NCBI RefSeq assembly: GCF_018130145.1
Contig: NZ_JAFCMB010000027.1
Span: forward strand, 16,835 to 80,834
Reading direction: 5' to 3'
Length of the DNA stretch: 64,000 bases
From: Bradyrhizobium sp. AUGA SZCCT0176
Lineage (GTDB): Bacteria; Pseudomonadota; Alphaproteobacteria; Rhizobiales; Xanthobacteraceae
Each line of letters begins with the position of its first letter. Position 1 is the first letter of the stretch. Shown one piece after another: positions 61,887 to 64,000 of this stretch. The notes beneath the pieces were generated by a model that was given only the letters and a program-made list of their open reading frames with translations, was not told where the DNA came from and did not search any database. Both the position numbers and the translations under genes were made by a program.

Positions 61887-62138
61887 CGCCTTTTGTGCGC
61901 CGATGGAACGAGTTAGGCGTTAAAGGCCAAGTGAATTCGCCCCATGTGGTTCACAAATTATTCGCGGAACAGGTTGAAATGGCCTGATCGGGCGACTTTT
62001 CCGCGGAAGTACGGATGCTTTTCGCGCCGCACACAAGCAATGATGAGGAACAGCACCGCGCGCCGCCAGCGCGGATCACGCTGCGCACGGTCGCAAGGCC
62101 TCAAGCAATCATGATCGAATTCACATGGGCATGCGCGA

Positions 62139-63596
62139 TCAGTCGATCTGACTCGGCCCTGAGGTTCCTACCTCCGCCTTGCCCTGCACCAACGTCACCG
62201 TGATCGCGCGTGGCCGGGTCAGCACTTCCGGCTGCAGGATCTGGTCGAGCTGCTCCGGCGTCAGCAGTTTCCTGGCCAGCACCAGATCGTAGACGCTTTC
62301 GCCCGTGACCAGCGCCTGCTGCGCGATCTCGGTGGCGTTGGCGTAGCCGATATAGGGATTGAGCGCGGTGACGATGCCGATCGAGTTTTCGACGCCGCGG
62401 CGCAGGTGCTCGCGGTTGGCGGTGATGCCGTTGACGCATTTATCGGCCAGCGTCAGGCAGCCGGCGCGCAGATGATTGACGCTCTTGAACAGGCTGTGCG
62501 CGATGATCGGCTCGAACGCATTGAGCTGCAACTGGCCACCCTCGGCCGCAAAACTCACCGTAATGTCGTTGCCGATCACCTCGAAGGCGATCTGGTTGAC
62601 GACCTCGGGAATCACAGGATTGACCTTGCCCGGCATGATGCTGGAGCCCGCCTGCATCGGCGGCAGGTTGATCTCGTTCAACCCGACGCGCGGACCTGAG
62701 GACAGCAGCCGCAGATCGTTGCAGGTCTTCGACAGCTTGACGGCGACGCGCTTGAGCACGCCGGAAAGCTGAACGAAGCTGCCGCAGTCCTGCGTCGCCT
62801 CGACCAGGTTTGTCGCGGTCACGACCGGAATGCCGGTGACGGAGCGCAGATGCCGGCACACCAGACCGGCATAGTCCGGGTGCGAGTTGATGCCGGTGCC
62901 GATCGCGGTCGCGCCCATGTTGATTTCGCACACCAAGAGCACGGCTTCCTTGAGCCGCTGCTCGTCTTCCCCCAGCATGACGGCATAGGTGGAAAATTCC
63001 TGCCCCAGCGTCATCGGCACGGCGTCCTGCAACTGGGTGCGGCCCATCTTGATGATGTCCCTGAACTCGTCGGATTTGCGCTCGAACGCCTCGCGCAGCA
63101 CCGCCATGGCTTCGACCAGCCGCATGATGCCGCCGTAAGCCGCGAGCTTGAGCGCCGTCGGATAGACGTCGTTGGTGCTCTGGCTCATGTTGACGTGCTC
63201 GTTGGGGTGCAGGAATTTGTAGTCGCCCTTGGGCCGGCCGAGCAGCTCCAGGGCGCGGTTCGCGATCACCTCGTTGGCATTCATGTTGGTGGAGGTGCCG
63301 GCGCCGCCCTGAATGACGTCGACCACGAATTGATCGTGCAATTCACCCGAGCGCACTTCCTCCGCGGCGGCGACGATGGCGTCGGCGAGTTTGGCATCGA
63401 GCAATCCCAGTTCGCGGTTGCTTTTCGCCGCCGCGATCTTGATCGAGGCCAGGGCCGCAATGAGATCCGGATAGATCGAGATCGGGGTGCCGCTGATCGG
63501 GAAATTCTCCACCGCCCGCAAGGTGTGGACGCCGTAATAGGCCTCCGCCGGAACATCGCGGTCGCCCAGGAGATCGTGCTCGCGTCGCGTCGTCAT
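62139..63596 (-). CDS. aspA: Aspartate ammonia-lyase
   Basis: A 485-residue member of the fumarase/aspartase superfamily that converts L-aspartate to fumarate and ammonia. It opens with EHDLLGDRDVPAEAYYGVHT. It has QGGAGTSTNMNANEVIANRA, VNMSQSTNDVYPTALKLA and the catalytic loop GSSIMPGKVNPVIPE. AspA is favoured over class II fumarase by the TLRAVENFPISG segment. It is a single gene, with palindromic repeats on its upstream side. Confidence 0.94.
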   Translation of the reverse strand: MTTRREHDLLGDRDVPAEAYYGVHTLRAVENFPISGTPISIYPDLIAALASIKIAAAKSNRELGLLDAKLADAIVAAAEEVRSGELHDQFVVDVIQGGAGTSTNMNANEVIANRALELLGRPKGDYKFLHPNEHVNMSQSTNDVYPTALKLAAYGGIMRLVEAMAVLREAFERKSDEFRDIIKMGRTQLQDAVPMTLGQEFSTYAVMLGEDEQRLKEAVLLVCEINMGATAIGTGINSHPDYAGLVCRHLRSVTGIPVVTATNLVEATQDCGSFVQLSGVLKRVAVKLSKTCNDLRLLSSGPRVGLNEINLPPMQAGSSIMPGKVNPVIPEVVNQIAFEVIGNDITVSFAAEGGQLQLNAFEPIIAHSLFKSVNHLRAGCLTLADKCVNGITANREHLRRGVENSIGIVTALNPYIGYANATEIAQQALVTGESVYDLVLARKLLTPEQLDQILQPEVLTRPRAITVTLVQGKAEVGTSGPSQID

Positions 63597-64000
63597 CGGG
63601 GACCCTTTCGAAGCGGTTTGCGTGGGCTTGATAAGATCAGGAGACGAGGGATTTTCCTAGTGTCGGCTTCCACACCAGGCCGTCATACCCCGCGCATGCG
63701 GGGTATCCAGTACGCCGCGGTCTCTCGGTTCTGTCACAGGCGTCTCTGGGATACTGGATCACCCGCATGCGCGGGTGATGACACCGAATATGATTTCACG
63801 ATCTCGCGGCATCATCTGCCCGAGCTTTGCCAGAAATTCCTTGGCCCTCGAGAATAGAGGGCGCAGGGAAGACCGGGTGCGCGCTGCACCCGCGGTCTCG
63901 CGTGCGGTTTGCACAAAACAAAATGCACACGAGCATACAGGGCAGCGGAGAACACCCGGCCTTCCCTGCGCAATGGCTTTACGGCTTATGCCGTGATCTC
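63597..64000. repeat. Gene-free end of window with two repeat elements
   Basis: No gene is supported. 63681-63782 is a palindromic repeat containing TACCCCGC/GCGGGGTA around GCAT, ATCCAGTA with its complement TACTGGAT, and a terminal ACCCGCATGCGCGGGT. From about 63800 to the end lies copy B of the structured element at 41012-41390. It has arms at 63862-63879 and 63953-63970 and is cut by the window edge. Confidence 0.82.

Noticed and set aside
59742..61916. 724-codon open frame on the plus strand
   Set aside because: It lies across the diguanylate cyclase gene on the other strand and the GNAT gene. Its translation is low-complexity Arg/Ala/Asp-rich with no domain, while the opposite strand gives an intact GGDEF protein.

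Overview
The window reads as a chromosomal segment of a Bradyrhizobium-like alphaproteobacterium (family Nitrobacteraceae). The support is a high G+C content, a thioredoxin-like protein very close to Bradyrhizobium TlpA next to argH, lysA and an LptM-type lipoprotein, a DUF3551 protein, a CpdR-type response regulator, a phasin, and many short palindromic intergenic repeats. No insertion sequence, prophage, CRISPR array, rRNA or replication origin was seen. One tRNA is present, tRNA-Leu(CAA).

Layout. 1-8.3 kb: a LysR regulator divergent from an NTF2-like secreted protein, then DUF2125, a ChaC-type cyclotransferase, a protein with two tandem GrlR-like halves, a YdcF-type protein, the ftsE-ftsX division pair, a zinc-ribbon/DUF3426 membrane protein and a CpdR-like receiver. 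8.5-21.2 kb: TIGR02302 membrane protein, carboxymuconolactone decarboxylase-like and hydroxyisobutyrate dehydrogenase-like enzymes, lysA-lptM-argH divergent from tlpA, then a co-directional block of HIG1-type membrane protein, PduO-type adenosyltransferase, etfB-etfA and 3-hydroxybutyryl-CoA dehydrogenase. 21.3-25.9 kb: BrkB/YihY, a soluble hybrid kinase, gluQRS, an AlkA-type glycosylase and a LysR regulator.

26-41 kb is accessory catabolism. A plus-strand run holds nitronate monooxygenase, an orphan branched-chain-type binding protein, an acyl-CoA ligase, DUF2855, a flavin monooxygenase and an NHL (amidating-lyase-like) protein. A minus-strand operon holds an M20 amidohydrolase, a second NHL protein and a GMC oxidoreductase. 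HNH, GrpB and PcfJ-like genes lie between. 41-50.8 kb: a repeat-rich 748 bp gap, a cysteine-dioxygenase-like cupin, a phasin with two small genes, a Crp/Fnr regulator, a frameshifted acyl-CoA ligase, DUF2252, a trypsin-fold protein lacking its catalytic residues, and an alpha/beta hydrolase.

50.8-64 kb: an SDR/LysR divergent pair, a TauE-type permease with a DsbA-like protein, two thioesterases divergent from a TetR regulator with clear operator palindromes, two small exported proteins (one PsiF), a membrane AbrB protein, DsbB, tRNA-Leu, a GNAT protein, a diguanylate cyclase and aspartate ammonia-lyase.

The signals most worth following are a dispersed structured element present twice (about 41.0 kb and 63.8 kb) whose stem mismatches become G-U pairs on the minus strand, the paired amidating-lyase-like catabolic modules, the apparently inactive protease homologue, and the tandem GrlR-like protein. 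All functional calls are made by reading the sequence; no database search was run.
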